NCBI RefSeq assembly: GCF_037392515.1
Contig: NC_090287.1
Location: forward strand, 10,337,501 to 10,401,500
Length of the DNA stretch: 64,000 bases
DNA from: Haliotis asinina
Lineage: Eukaryota > Mollusca > Gastropoda > Lepetellida > Haliotidae
Direction: 5' to 3'
The number at the start of each line of letters is the position of its first letter. Position 1 is the first letter of the stretch. The notes beneath the pieces were generated by a model, which saw only the letters and a list, made by a program, of their open reading frames with translations, ran no database searches and was not told the DNA's origin. Shown here piece after piece: positions 23,601 through 63,505 of the stretch. The translations under genes were made by a program, and so were the position numbers.

Positions 23601-26600
23601 CTGACACTCAACAACATCAAACTCAACAATACTATATTTGATGAACTTCAATCAGTCAAGTGGACTTTTGCAGGTCTGCTAGTCATCACTGGTAGATGTT
23701 TTATACAGGTTAGGATGGATTAGATGTGCTATTGTTTGCTTACCTAGCCTGGTGAGCAGGAATGATGCCTTGGCAGCTATTTTGTAGTCTGGATCTCCCA
23801 GCTTGTTGGCCAACATGGGCAGCAGCTCCTACAGACACATGGCCAATATTCACCTATAGACACATGGCCAATATTCACCTATAGCTACATTACAAATATT
23901 CACCTACAGACCCATGGCCAATATTCACCTACAGACACATGGCCAATATTCACCAATAGACACATGGCAAATATTCACCTATAAACCCAGGGCCAATATT
24001 CACCTACAGATACATGGCAAATATTCCCCTACAGACTCATGGCAAATATTCACCTATAGACACATGGCAAATATTCACCAATAGGCACATGGCAAATATT
24101 CACCAACAGACACATGGCTAATATTCACCTATTGACCCATGGCCAGTATTCACCTACAGACTCATGGCAAATATTCACCTACAGACACATGGCAAATACT
24201 CACCAACAAACACATGCCCAATATTCACCTACAGACTCATGGCAAATATTTACCTACAGACACACGGCCAATATTCACCTACAGACACATGGCAAATATT
24301 CACCAATAGGCACATGGCTAATATTCACCTATAGATACATTACAAATATTCACCAATAGACACATGGCAAATATTCACCAATAGACACTTGGCCATAGAC
24401 ACATGGTAAATATTCACCCATAACACCTGACAAATATTCACCAGTAGACACATGGCAAATATTCACCTATAGATACATTACAGATATTCACCTAGATACT
24501 CATGGAAAATGTTTACCTACATACTCATGGCAAATATTCACCTACAGACTCATGGCAAATATTTACCTACAGACACATGGCAAATATTCACCTGTAGACA
24601 CATGACAAATATTCACCAATACGCACATGGCCAATATTCACCTACAGACACATGGACAATATTCACATATAGACCCATGCCAATATTCACTCATATACAC
24701 AAAATTTCAAATATTCACCAACAGACATATGGCAATTATTCACCAACAGACACATGGCAAATATTCTCCCAAGGAGAATACCCAAAACTGTGAGATGAAA
24801 GTAAGGATTATCAATGTGGTAAGTCCAAACAATTCCACTTTTACCATGTCAAGTAAGGTGGTAAAAAACATGGAACAAACTGAGTTAGATAGTCTAAGAT
24901 GCTTTGTCCAAGTATTACAGCCATATGTACAGCCATATGATGGTTTGTCATGGGTAAGAGCAATGAGATGCCTAAATTGGTATAAAGAAAATAACAACCA
25001 AATCAATCTGGACCCCTTCCCCCACCAGGTCTTGTGATCCACACTCACCTTCTCCCCTTCCGGCTTGTTGGCCAACAAGTAGTATATTGTACCTGGGGAA
25101 GGAAATGTCATACAGTTTAACGTGTGGATGTGTCACTAGGCTAACAGTACAGTTTTATCAGTGCAAGATATCCAATTTTTCTATGTATATTTTGAATGAA
25201 AAACACAAGTTTATGACAAGAAGGCTATCCTATTTTACGTGTAATATCTCATTTCTATTATGATTTCAACTGAGTGAGTGACTTTGGTTTTACACAGCTT
25301 TAAGCAGTATTCCAGTAATATCATGGCAGGGTACGCCAGACTTGGACTTCCCACATTGCAGCTGTGGGGGGGAATCAAACTTGGGTCTTTGGCATGACGA
25401 GCAAATGTGTTAACCACCAAGCTACTCCCCTGAATCTAATCATTTCAAAGTCACACAAAACACATTAAAGTCAGTGTTCACTGTTAACTTCACACTTGCA
25501 ATACTCCAGGACCCAGATTTTCGAAGCTCTCTTAGCGCCAAGACAGTCATAAGTGCCATGTATTAACATTAACTTACGACTATCTTCGTGCTAAAGATCT
25601 TCGAAAATCTATGCCAGGTATATGACAGCAGCCTTTAAACATTTGTGTCTGGACCAAAACAAATAATGATTGATATAAATCTGATCTGTTCACTGTGCTT
25701 GACCCCAGATCCTTCAGTCAGTTTAAATGACTGGCAGGGAGTGTGAGTGACTTCAGTTTTATGCCGCACTCAGCAATATTCCAGCTTTATGGCAGCGGTC
25801 TTTAAACAATCGAGTCTGGATTAGACAATCCACTGAACAACAACATGAGCATCAATCTGCGCAATTGGAAATTGATGACATGTGTCATCCAAGTCAGCGA
25901 ACCTGACCATGTCAACCAAGTCAGTGAACCTGACCATCCGATCCTGTTAGTTGCCTCTTAGGACAAGCATAGTCACCTTTTATGGTAAGGATGGTTTCCC
26001 GAAGGCCTATTCTAACACAGACCTTCACGGGTCGACAGGCAGAACAGATCTTATTTGGAATATACAGGGAGGAAGACATTGTCTGTGACATAAATACACT
26101 TTACTTACTTAAAGCTGTCTCTTTGGGCGTTGTTAATGTATCATGTGACATCGTCTGAAGCATAACATCAACTTTAAGAGCATGACAAACAAAACTATAA
26201 TCCCAAACTCCATGTAACAGTTTCATCTGCAGATAAGTAGCGTCCACACAGATTATGCCACTACATTTCACACTGTTAAAATCAGAAGAAATCAAACAGA
26301 TGTTTTGAAGAATTTCTTTGACAAGCATTTGGAAGTTGGTGTAATGATCAAGAGGCAAATGTATATGGATATATAAGTTTTCATTTTTAATATTAAAAAA
26401 AACAGAAGTTCAGTGTTTTAACACACAGGAAGTCTTCTCACATGAACAGCTTTAATAAATGCAGCATATTTCTCCTTCAGTTGATTTTCAAAGTACCACA
26501 GCAGAAGTGTCTTGTCAATGGTGTCCTTGTTTCCACTAGCCAGTCTCTCTAGTCCAGGTAAAGATTGCTGTAAGAGAACGTACAGATAGCTCACTCAATG

Positions 26601-29600
26601 GATGTACTTGGACACAGAGGTTTGAACACTTGTTTCCCTCCCTTTATTTCCATATATCCTAACTATATCTCACAATACACTAATACTCATATTGATTTCA
26701 GATAATAGTTTAACCATTCTGACTTCAAGCTCTTCACATCTGTCATGACAGTGAGTGAGTGAGTGTAGTTTAACACTGCACATAGCAATATTCCAGCTAT
26801 ATGGCGGTAGTCTGTAAATACTTGAGTCTGAACCAGACAATCCAGTGATTAACATCATAAGCATAGATCTACGCAATTTGGACATGACAACATAACAGCC
26901 AAGTCAGTGAGTCATGACACAACTAAGCAAAGTTTACCTTGACCATTGTGCTAGAACAGAACACAAATCAACCTCAGAGATTCTTTCATTAATTAAATTT
27001 ACTGCAGTTAATATAGTGTAAATATTCATTATTACTCTGGTATTGCTTTACAATGTCAGTTGATATTTTATACCTATCCTGACTTATCATTCGTAGGGCC
27101 CTCCCAACCCTCACCTCTCGGCACAATGGGCTTCACTGTAGGCCTCAAGGTGCATAGCTCAGGTCATGTGAGACAGATTTGGCAAGAAAGGGGAGGCAAC
27201 CTGTAGGTAAGTGATTTTATGCTCTCTTCAGGGAACTAAGTATTTAAGTTTCTATGTGACAAGAAAAAAATTACGACATTAAAATCATACCTGATAAAAA
27301 CTTTTGAGTTTTCTGTGGCTGGGCAACAGATCAGACAGGAACAGGTCCTTCAAGGCCTCTGGCAGAGACGGGAGACAACGTGATTAAGACACCATATCTT
27401 TACTAAAAGAAGCACACAGTAGCTTGACAACCTAACCTAACCTAACAGCTCACCAGGTCAAGAGAAGGTGAGAGCATAGTAGGAGAATGGGTCCATTAGA
27501 TAAATATGTTGTTCACTGATCCCTCGGGGCCCATGGGTTGATGGACCCTTGACGTTTGTTTATGTCACCTCATGAACTGTTCTGAACTAGATTTTGCAAA
27601 ATAATCCATACAGTTTATAGCTACTATTTACACATGAATTGGTATATTGTAAAACAAGTTTGTAACGTTGAAAAGATTACTGTCATGAGTTCCATAAAAG
27701 ATGAAACTAAAAAAACCCCAAATTCTACAAAAAACTTTAAGAAAGCAGTTGGTTACATATATGAGACTTGAACATTCTCTTTAGCATTTGATGCATTATC
27801 CTCGTTCAATTAATCAGCATAACGTTTGCAGTTAGTGGAGAAAAATGGAAAAAGTTGGTGTCTAATCACGGCAAAGTTACAGATAGGACCAGATAAAAGC
27901 TAATTACCAACAGCAGCCATTGCTTCCCTCTTGCTCTTTTTCCTGGCCATATTGAGAAGAGTCTCCATGCTGGTAAGATTGTGCACAGGGGACTCCCCGA
28001 CCAGAAGTGTCAGGGCGGCGATCTTGTCAGATGACGTGCCAGATGCCAGCACAGTCTTCATCCATTTTGTATCTGATCGCTTGCTGTTTTCACGTTCTGA
28101 AGTAGAGTATGCCAACATATAGTCATAAAAGGACTCTTTTGTCTTTAAGGTAGTGAAATATTTCCATGTATATTGAGGAAATATTGCTTTGGAGGCCATA
28201 TTTATCTGATGAATCTACACCGAAATGTTATTCTATGCACTGTGCCAAAATAGTCTCCAAATTCTGCTAGCCAGTCAGACTCGCCTGAGAGTTACTAGAT
28301 AACAAAATAATTCACTATTTATTTATGATTTATTTTTGGAATGACCCTGTAATAATTCAATAGCCAGTCGAGCCAGTGACTGTGGATAGTTACTGGCCAA
28401 ACTGGATTATAACTAGCCACAGGCTAGTGGGCCAATACCTATTTCCTACACTGGTTCTTTGAGCGATATTCAACCTTGAGCAAGAGTAAGGTAATGTACA
28501 AATTCTGATCCTATGAAACACAAAGTAATACATAGCCTAACAATTAGGCCTAAACAATGTCAACAATAACAATTACTAAGTAAACATCAATTATGAATCA
28601 AATGACTTGACATACAGTCATTGTTGATGAAACAAAACCTTGCTGCACTGACATGTATCATTGATGCTATTTCACTAACTGACCAAGATCCCATGCAGCA
28701 ATGACACTATACCTGCTGCTGTGTGCTATCTATCCGCTGGAGATGACAGTGCCACGAACATCTGTGACAGAACAACTTCTTAATTGTGAATAACATGTTT
28801 CTGATGTTTCTGATGCTCCCTCATCAGGTGATTTCAGACATGTTATTCACAACAAAGAAATTGACATTCATAAATTCTGCTTTTCTCATACATTCCACTT
28901 CTATATGCCCCTCAAAGATTTAAAACATAATTAACTCCTCATGTTCTCACGTTTTGCATAGAGAGCCACCTCATCCACCAGCAGTTTTGATGCAAATGAC
29001 TCCATCTGTTGTACTACAGACTCAGTTGTCTGGCCAATGTTGGGAGCCTCATCCTGACAAAACAGAAGTCAAATATTACAAAATAGTTACACCAGTGGAA
29101 AAGTGAGTGAGTTTAGCTCTATGTCTCTTCCAGCAATATTCCAGCAGTATCATGGCAAGGGACACCAGAAATTGGGTTCACACATTGTACTCATATGGGG
29201 AATAGAACCCGTGTCTTTGCCATGATGAACGAACGGTTTGGCCACCAGGTTACCCCATTCCCCTGCAACGAAAATAATTTATATGGGATGTCAATTGATG
29301 ACATATCAAAAGAAGTTTCCTTCTGGTTTAACACTGCCATGAACAACATTTCTGTTATATCACTATGTGTGAGCATAAGAGAAAATAATGTGCACAGCTG
29401 AGTAGAATAAGAAACACAATCATTGCAATTGGATTCTGATATGACTAAGGTAGGTAACTCTGCAATGCCCGGTGAAGCACCTTTGCCCTGCATTTACACC
29501 ATGAAACTGAATGCTGACAATGAATGTCAGTTAGCTATATATATATCAAAATTTGCATTACACTGTAGTTGTTTACAGATCATCCTGATGGTATTCCAGT

Positions 29601-32015
29601 TTGTCAACATGTAAACACACCTAATTAGGTAAGTTGACAGAGAATGTGATATGCATAGTAAGCAAATGGTCTCAATATGAAAACAACAGATCAACACCAC
29701 AAAGGTTTTGTTGAAAAGGTAAAAGTAACAAAGCAAGATCCTGACAATTAAGTAATTCCTACTTAGAATACTAGTATTCATTCTGAAATTCCTCAACGAT
29801 TTTTCTAAAATGCGTTCCAACATATTTTCATTGAGCCCATTTTCACCTATCCTGAAAAAATTCTTCTTGATAAGCTAATGATGAGTACGTCTTTTCAAAG
29901 GAAGTCATTTGCACTTTCTGACTTCTTAGCGATTGCAATGACCACATTTTGAACAGTGGGCTTGAGGACACCTTTCTTACACCTCTATTTCCAAACCCGC
30001 TAGAGGATACTGTAAGGAAAACAAGTAGTGAAGTTGATGTGTCATGAAGGTATGTAAACACCTTACCTCATCATACCATCTCTCTGTTCCCTTCAGGATG
30101 AGGTACTTGCGGGGTTTGTAGGTAGTGATATGTTTGTCCCAGTCCACCCTGATTGTCCTCAGTTGGCTGTAGTCCACAGGATCCGTGGAACTGGAAATTT
30201 CATCATCCTGGACTTTGAACTTGTTTTTCTTTTTTTTCTTTTTTGTGGAACTGGACACAGCCTTTATCTGTTCCTCCTGTGTCACTGTTTCATCCTTGTC
30301 TTCATCTTTTGGAGCTGATACATCTTCATCATCAGCTTCATCTTCATCAGCAATGATGCTGCATACAACATAGTGATTTTCTTTGATCCAACATTCAAGA
30401 TGACATGAAGAAACAGCATTTGATTATCAATTTAACCCATCGCTTGTAAAATTAAGTAAAAGTAAAATTAAGACAGTGATCCAAAATCACCCAGCTTACA
30501 GATTCTACAAACAAGCCGCATTAATATGATTTCTGAGCTCCATGGAAGCCAGTTTTGCATTTCAATAGCAATGAAAGAATTTTCATGAAGGTTGAAGCAC
30601 TTACCTTTGGTCTCTGTACTTGTGTAGGTCAAGTTTCTTTATGAGATCACGGATCTAGACAAAAATCACAAACTCATAAAGCATAGATACATTAACATTA
30701 GCATTGTGAATGTGAGACATCTAAACCATTTTATGAGAAATACAACTGATGCCATTCAAATGACCTAATCTCTTATCATGCTGACTGGTAGAAAAGGGAG
30801 AAAACTCCTCCTATTCACAGTTGCAGTGCATGTCGTACCTCATCATGTTTGACTGGTTCTGCATCAAAGTCCTCGACAAAGCCTTCAATGTCCTCTTCAG
30901 TGTCCTCCAAATCTGCCACAAGTTGCAGGTCATTCTGCACAAGAACACAAAAACATAAGGACATGTAATATCTTCAAGCCATCACAGAATTTCTGTATTT
31001 GGATGGATTGGATATTATTAAAAACAAGATATTTTCAAAAACTAGTTCTTGTTATTAACAATGACAGGATGTACTGCTGCTTGGTATTGTTAGTTAACAA
31101 ATATTGTAAACTCACAACATCACTGGATTTATTCAGTGAGAGTGTGTGTAGAGATACATATGGTTTATGGCAGTTTGTAATTTGGAATGACATAACACAG
31201 AAATAAACTACTCTGTTGTTTCACAGAGGTGTTTGGAAACAACTTTTCACATCACGAACAAGTCACAGACGCATTCTCATAACCTTTGTTGGGCGAATAT
31301 TTATACAAAACGTTTGAAAAACCTCAATTAATAGTTTGAGTGAGTAAGTTTAGTTTTACGCCGCATTCAGCAATATTCCAGCTATATGGCGGCGGTCTGT
31401 CAGTAATCGAGTCTGGACCAGACAAGCCAGTGATCAACAACATGAGCATCGATCTGCACAATTGGGAACCGATGACATGTGTCAACCAAGTCAGCGAGCC
31501 TGACCACCCGATCCAGTTAGTCGCCTCTTACAAGCTGAGTCGCCTTTGATGGCAAATTAATAGTTTGAACATTAATAATAAATGAATATTCATAGTATCC
31601 ATCAATTATGCACCATGCTGAGTGAGTGAATGAGTTGAGTTTTACGCCGCATTCAGCAACATTCCAGCTATATGGCGGCGGCAACATGGATATATCATTG
31701 GTTGAACAGAAAGATGCATGTATGTTAAGTGCAACAGACGGAGCAGGAGGGTTATACACAGCACGCGGTGCTGTGTAATTGCTGCCATCCGTCATGAAAG
31801 GAAGCATTTCTGTCTGCAACTTAGTGTAAGTCTATTCGATTGCATAATTGTTTTTCTAATTTTTGTATATTGTATCGTCTCTTTCTTATTACCTTATTGC
31901 CACCAAGTGAAACAATTGTATCTATTGTTAATTTTTCTTTGATTTTCTTTGGCAGGTCTACTGACTTATTTTCCAGTTTGGAAACACGTGTTTTCTTTTT
32001 CGACTTTCCAGCCAT
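5358..32015 (-). CDS. CEBPZ: CEBPZ/Noc1/Mak21 ribosome-biogenesis factor, complete, 28 coding exons
   Basis: This is the homologue of CCAAT/enhancer-binding protein zeta (yeast Mak21/Noc1), a nucleolar HEAT-like protein needed for early 60S subunit assembly. I joined 28 exons whose GT-AG junctions and phases agree throughout: 32015-31893, 30934-30839, 30654-30605, 30358-30067, 29053-28951, 28096-27908, 27358-27291, 26567-26442, 26154-26109, 25092-25049, 23828-23744, 23546-23462, 23121-23025, 22646-22562, 21652-21538, 19943-19802, 14394-14314, 13889-13842, 12536-12371, 12251-12109, 11798-11699, 11082-10962, 8676-8579, 8257-8200, 7901-7669, 6967-6871, 6275-6151, 5530-5358. They total 3189 nt, or 1062 residues plus stop, close to the roughly 1054 of the human protein as I remember it. 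Conserved landmarks include TKWMKTVLASGT, SHDTLTTPK, SKQAMFLNL, NHFHPSVALFAKTLL and DPLQDFTL. The end of exon 25 is the least certain junction. Confidence 0.95.
5940..6055 (-). repeat. Possible tRNA-like SINE relic
   Basis: The minus strand contains a B-box-like ggtttgaatccc followed by aacatgggact, resembling the 5' part of a tRNA-derived SINE. A similar B-box stretch (gtttgaatccctgatggg) occurs on the plus strand near 48590-48610. Neither has the shared 3' tail. Confidence 0.35.
6405..6755 (+). repeat. SINE-A copy with an internal insertion
   Basis: The body (6405-6572) carries gaactggtcttcagaatcc, ggccaggcttgctgacctgg and attggattgtctgg. The 3' tail tagctggaacattgcagagt resumes at about 6725. 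The 150 bp between are foreign and unclassified. Confidence 0.65.
7385..7502 (-). repeat. SINE-B relic
   Basis: On the plus strand, ctagtaatattccatc, gcaagggacaac and aagctttaaccacttggcta are antisense SINE-B landmarks. The B box is deleted. Confidence 0.55.
9220..9465 (+). pseudogene. Reverse-transcriptase relic, DIRS-like
   Basis: Read across frames with stops and shifts, this stretch gives FYSRLFLVLKE, ENGG, LDLSHSNKYTLVEAFKMK and then CDYLHVPIHKTLRKYPRFEF. In DIRS-type RT the same order is the YS-x-FLV-x-KK-NGG, LNL/IDL-x-x-LN, FKME and AYLHVPIHP-x-x-RK-LRF blocks, which the element at 51-57 kb also shows. It lies antisense inside a CEBPZ intron. It is a fossil of a third, older element; no ends were found. 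Confidence 0.7.
10962..14394 (-). CDS. CEBPZ: CEBPZ exons 17-22: rest of CBF/Mak21 domain
   Basis: Exons 17 (14314-14394), 18 (13842-13889), 19 (12371-12536), 20 (12109-12251), 21 (11699-11798) and 22 (10962-11082) encode residues about 583-802. Exon 17 has AFIKRLLQVC and FVCGVLFMLSE. Exon 19 opens with the acidic DSDDEEHFVDLPEEDE and ends near SSWVH. Exon 20 holds TYDPFHRNPVYCGAD and NHFHPSVALFAKTLLQ, the most recognisable signature of the Mak21/CBF family. Exon 21 holds SDPLQDFTLIKFLNRFVYKNP. All six align collinearly with human CEBPZ. The intron before exon 17 is the 5.4-kb one that carries the minus-strand DIRS element. Confidence 0.93.
11281..11523 (-). repeat. SINE-A copy
   Basis: This is an antisense copy starting at the (gagt)n tail, with gcaatatttcagctaattgg, gtgatgaacaacatgggcat, gtcaaccaagtcagcaagcc and ending near gggaccttcacaggtcc, the 5' end of the family. 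Confidence 0.85.
12546..12733 (-). repeat. SINE-A copy with internal deletion and long (GTGA)n tail
   Basis: The antisense tail is an expanded gtga/gagt run (12546-12593). It jumps from gagtttagtt directly to ccagtgatcaacatcataag, so about 90 bp of the 3' body is missing. The rest runs to gggttactgaaggcc. Confidence 0.75.
13573..13645 (+). repeat. SINE-A 3' fragment
   Basis: The fragment shows tctggtccagactgaattat, ttacaagcc and a diverged cttgaatattgctgagtg tail. It abuts an antisense SINE-B. Confidence 0.55.
13660..13822 (-). repeat. SINE-B copy
   Basis: The antisense copy shows gtgagtgagtttagttttac, then aatcgaacccaaggtc (B box) and ttaactactaggctacccca (A box). It fills the short intron between CEBPZ exons 18 and 19. 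Confidence 0.85.
15413..16450 (-). pseudogene. DIRS element 1 RNase H remnant and tyrosine recombinase
   Basis: The RNase H tail is visible as VYAFPPPVLVPAVFAKLKL and APWWPSRTWFPEL (15969-16169). Downstream, LVKIIAQAHRASTQSLYDEK and WTTFEKFCAQK (about 15750-15860) match the N-terminal core-binding domain of tyrosine recombinases. MVFLLALATATRVSEIHSLD (about 15420-15500) is the catalytic domain's first box with its Arg. The later H-x-x-R and Tyr boxes were not found, so the recombinase is truncated. Confidence 0.7.
16570..17497 (-). pseudogene. DIRS element 1 reverse transcriptase (frameshifted)
   Basis: One frame (16895-17497) holds LSPGFYSPAFLIPKKDSDKL and another (16689-17201) holds CSINIQDTYLHVPIYPAHRK then LRFVFESQ and LSFGISTTP. 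A third, near 16600-16630, holds DLYIDDCLLNQ with the catalytic YIDD. At least two frameshifts therefore break the enzyme. Confidence 0.8.
17286..18904 (-). pseudogene. DIRS element 1 GAG-like region
   Basis: An open frame at 17286-18008 (240 codons) contains a helical segment (DEAIRRLSSTTMYKVQDRLQ) and a basic, Arg-rich C-terminus. An upstream frame at 18587-18904 has closely spaced cysteines (HPYCPDCAKVLC, GCAACTGLSRAEFKAC), like the zinc-binding start of some DIRS GAG proteins. Frames between them are broken. Assignment rests on position before RT rather than strong similarity. Confidence 0.55.
19802..29053 (-). CDS. CEBPZ: CEBPZ exons 5-16: HEAT-like core and start of CBF/Mak21 domain
   Basis: Exons 5 to 16 encode residues about 188-582. 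Visible conserved blocks are SLPGLERLASGNKD and WYFENQLKEKYAAFIKAV (exon 8), TMSHDTLTTPKETAL (exon 9), LLANKPEGEK (exon 10), ANKLGDPDYKIAAKASFLL (exon 11), QHPNMNAVV and YRPNISERAQ (exon 12), YYAMCFLNQIVLDAEDEELA (exon 13), KMMSALLTGVHRAFPYAK (exon 14), VNFNTSVQALMLLHHV (exon 15) and SKQAMFLNLIFKTMRTD (exon 16). Order and spacing follow human CEBPZ without gaps. The protein is known as a helical-repeat scaffold that pairs with Noc2 on pre-60S particles. Exon 11's acceptor sits in a minisatellite unit. Confidence 0.93.
20016..20257 (-). repeat. Partial copy of the TTAA-flanked TIR element
   Basis: The stretch from gaggtcacatgcaacgtg through tagattctgatacctttcag to the ccctcagtgctgagggaaat hairpin matches, in reverse complement, the right end of the element at 33169-34446 (about 34210-34446). 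Only this end is present; it stops where the foldback repeat begins. Confidence 0.7.
20258..21288. mobile_element. Long-arm foldback element
   Basis: About 320 bp at 20258-20765 (excluding the SINE at 20291-20473) and 20945-21288 are inverted copies of each other. Paired landmarks are gagcaaaggttggcaa with its complement at about 21197-21212, accatcaaaggta with taccttt-gatggt, and cctgccagcttc with gaagctggcagg. The spacer is about 180 bp of AT-rich sequence. No TIR-type transposase is encoded, so it is a non-autonomous foldback or a long-TIR MITE. Confidence 0.75.
20291..20457 (+). repeat. SINE-B copy with 16-bp target duplication
   Basis: The copy begins gtggtggggtagcctagtgg (A box) with tgggttcgattcccc (B box) and ends gctggaatattgctaaaagc, then an (actc)n tail. 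It is flanked by a perfect 16-bp direct repeat ctgtagcacaagtggg at 20275-20290 and 20458-20473. The duplication and tail show retroposition into the left arm of the foldback element. It is the cleanest SINE-B in the window. Confidence 0.92.
22724..22830. repeat. Four-copy 26-bp tandem repeat of a SINE tail fragment
   Basis: Four copies of about 26 bp (acactcagcaatattccag plus atata) stand in tandem. The unit is a piece of the SINE 3' tail in antisense. A GA-rich low-complexity tract follows at 22858-23010. Confidence 0.8.
22858..23015. repeat. GTGA/GA simple-sequence tract
   Basis: The run passes from gtgagtgagtgag through a pure (ga)n stretch near 22942-22963 to gacagagacagaaacag units. It ends ten bases before the CEBPZ exon 13 donor; on the gene strand it gives a pyrimidine-rich (ctcact) tract just inside the intron. 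Confidence 0.85.
23829..24775. repeat. 25-bp minisatellite in CEBPZ intron
   Basis: About 37 diverged copies of a 25-bp unit, consensus cacatggcaaatattcacct followed by ayaga, occupy this interval. The unit length is not a multiple of three, and read-through open frames such as 24114-24359 merely cycle every 75 nt. The array starts directly at the 5' edge of exon 11 (23828). Confidence 0.92.
25272..25432 (-). repeat. SINE-B copy
   Basis: The antisense copy shows tgagtgactttggttttac, gggggaatcaaacttgggtc (B box, two changes) and gtgttaaccaccaagctact (A-box side). Confidence 0.8.
25515..25610. repeat. 96-bp imperfect palindrome (MITE-like)
   Basis: The interval starts agattttcgaagctctctta and ends with the near complement ctaaagatcttcgaaaatct; inner parts gacagtcataag and cttacgactatc also pair. 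Short palindromes with this gene-poor, hairpin form are typical of very small MITEs. Confidence 0.7.
25740..26033 (-). repeat. SINE-A copy with a 33-bp internal duplication
   Basis: This is a full-length antisense copy from gtgagtgacttcagttttat to accttcacgggtc. The segment aagtcagcgaacctgaccat is immediately repeated as aagtcagtgaacctgaccat, an internal tandem duplication. Confidence 0.85.
26750..26915 (-). repeat. SINE-A copy, 5' truncated
   Basis: The antisense copy runs from gtgagtgagtgagtgtag through gcaatattccagctatatgg and cagtgattaacatcataagc to ccaagtcagtgagtca. Confidence 0.8.
29053..32015 (-). CDS. CEBPZ: CEBPZ exons 1-4: N-terminal region
   Basis: Exon 1 (31893-32015) encodes a Lys-rich start and ends at SLGGNK, matching the LRLGGTK stretch of vertebrate CEBPZ. 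Exon 2 (30839-30934) is acidic, exon 3 (30605-30654) carries the KKLDLHKY-type motif, and exon 4 (30067-30358) has an acidic stretch, a run of Lys and then a conserved KGTERWYDE motif like the human GGKWYDLE. The interval also includes introns; the next exon begins at 29053. The ATG at 32015 was chosen because it opens the only frame that joins in phase 0 to exon 2 and aligns with the family N-terminus. The Lys and acidic tracts fit a nucleolar protein. Introns 1 and 4 hold SINEs. Confidence 0.9.
29104..29266 (-). repeat. SINE-B copy
   Basis: The antisense copy shows gtgagtgagtttagctctat, ggggaatagaacccgtgtct (B box) and accaggttaccccattcccc (A-box side). Confidence 0.8.
31340..31554 (-). repeat. 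SINE-A copy, 5' truncated, with target duplication
   Basis: The antisense copy has gtaagtttagttttacgccg through gtcaaccaagtcagcgagcc and atccagttagtcgcctctta. A perfect 14-bp direct repeat aattaatagtttga flanks it (31326-31339 and 31555-31568). Its high match to the family consensus suggests a recent insertion. Confidence 0.9.
31619..31683 (-). repeat. SINE-A 3' tail fragment
   Basis: Only the last part of the element is present: gagtgagtgaatgagttgag, tttacgccgcattcagcaac and attccagctatatggcggcg. It is heavily 5' truncated. Confidence 0.75.
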
Positions 32016-32276
32016 TTTTCAGGAAGTGGAGAACCGGAACCTGTTATATCGGAAAGACATCGAGAAAGTCCGATCGAGTGGTATGTTCTGAATGAAAAAC
32101 GATATCCGCAGCGCCCTCTATTGTGCAGAAAACAAACAACCGGAGCGATAACTCTGTATGGTTGACACTGAATGTTCGTCCTTGAAAGGAAGGGCAGGAG
32201 CTAGACGCAGTCAGTTCACGGACGGAACCCATTTGACAGGTTGACTGAATCGCTCAGCTGAAGTCAATCGGAAAGC
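32016..32276. promoter_or_regulatory. Divergent promoter between CEBPZ and glycogen phosphorylase
   Basis: Only 261 bp lie between the CEBPZ ATG (minus, 32015) and the glycogen phosphorylase ATG (plus, 32277), so both 5' UTRs and core promoters must fit or overlap here unless an upstream non-coding exon exists. I see no TATA box in a sensible place. ETS-like GGAA cores occur (caggaagtgg near 32020, accggaac near 32034, accggagc near 32140), and a cagtcagttc stretch near 32208 resembles an arthropod-type initiator. The interval is less AT-rich than its surroundings. Promoter function is inferred from position. Confidence 0.7.
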
Positions 32277-63382
<31,106 letters not shown>

Positions 63383-63505
63383 GTGAGGCTTAGGAAGAGC
63401 ATGAGTTATTTTGTCAGGCATTTTCATGTGACTGTATCACCCTGTATCATTGGCGTTCACAATATCTGTTAAAAAGGCATAACAAGTTTCAGGAAAGTGG
63501 TAGTA

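Larger units (their letters stand above)
5531..31892 (-). other. CEBPZ: CEBPZ intron contents, including empty introns
   Basis: Introns with identified repeats are listed as separate entries. Introns longer than 300 bp in which I see nothing beyond simple sequence are 7902-8199 (about 300), 8258-8578, 11799-12108, 13890-14313, 21653-22561, 23122-23461, 27359-27907 and 28097-28950. The last has ctagccagt-type fragments that recur near 36390-36780 and may be an unclassified dispersed repeat. Intron 8677-10961 shows only the reverse-transcriptase relic at 9220-9465. No snoRNA-like box C/D or H/ACA pair was convincing. Confidence 0.6.

Noticed and set aside
24114..24793. Open frames of repeated NIH/TYRHMANI-like peptides
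   Set aside because: They are read-through of the 25-bp minisatellite, cycling every 75 nt, with no splice or start context.
27427..27446. cctaacctaacctaac, telomere-like
   Set aside because: It has only three pentamer copies, inside an intron, and molluscan telomeres are TTAGGG hexamers.
30185..30373. Plus-strand open frame rich in Phe and Ser
   Set aside because: It is the antisense of the Lys-run and acidic part of CEBPZ exon 4.
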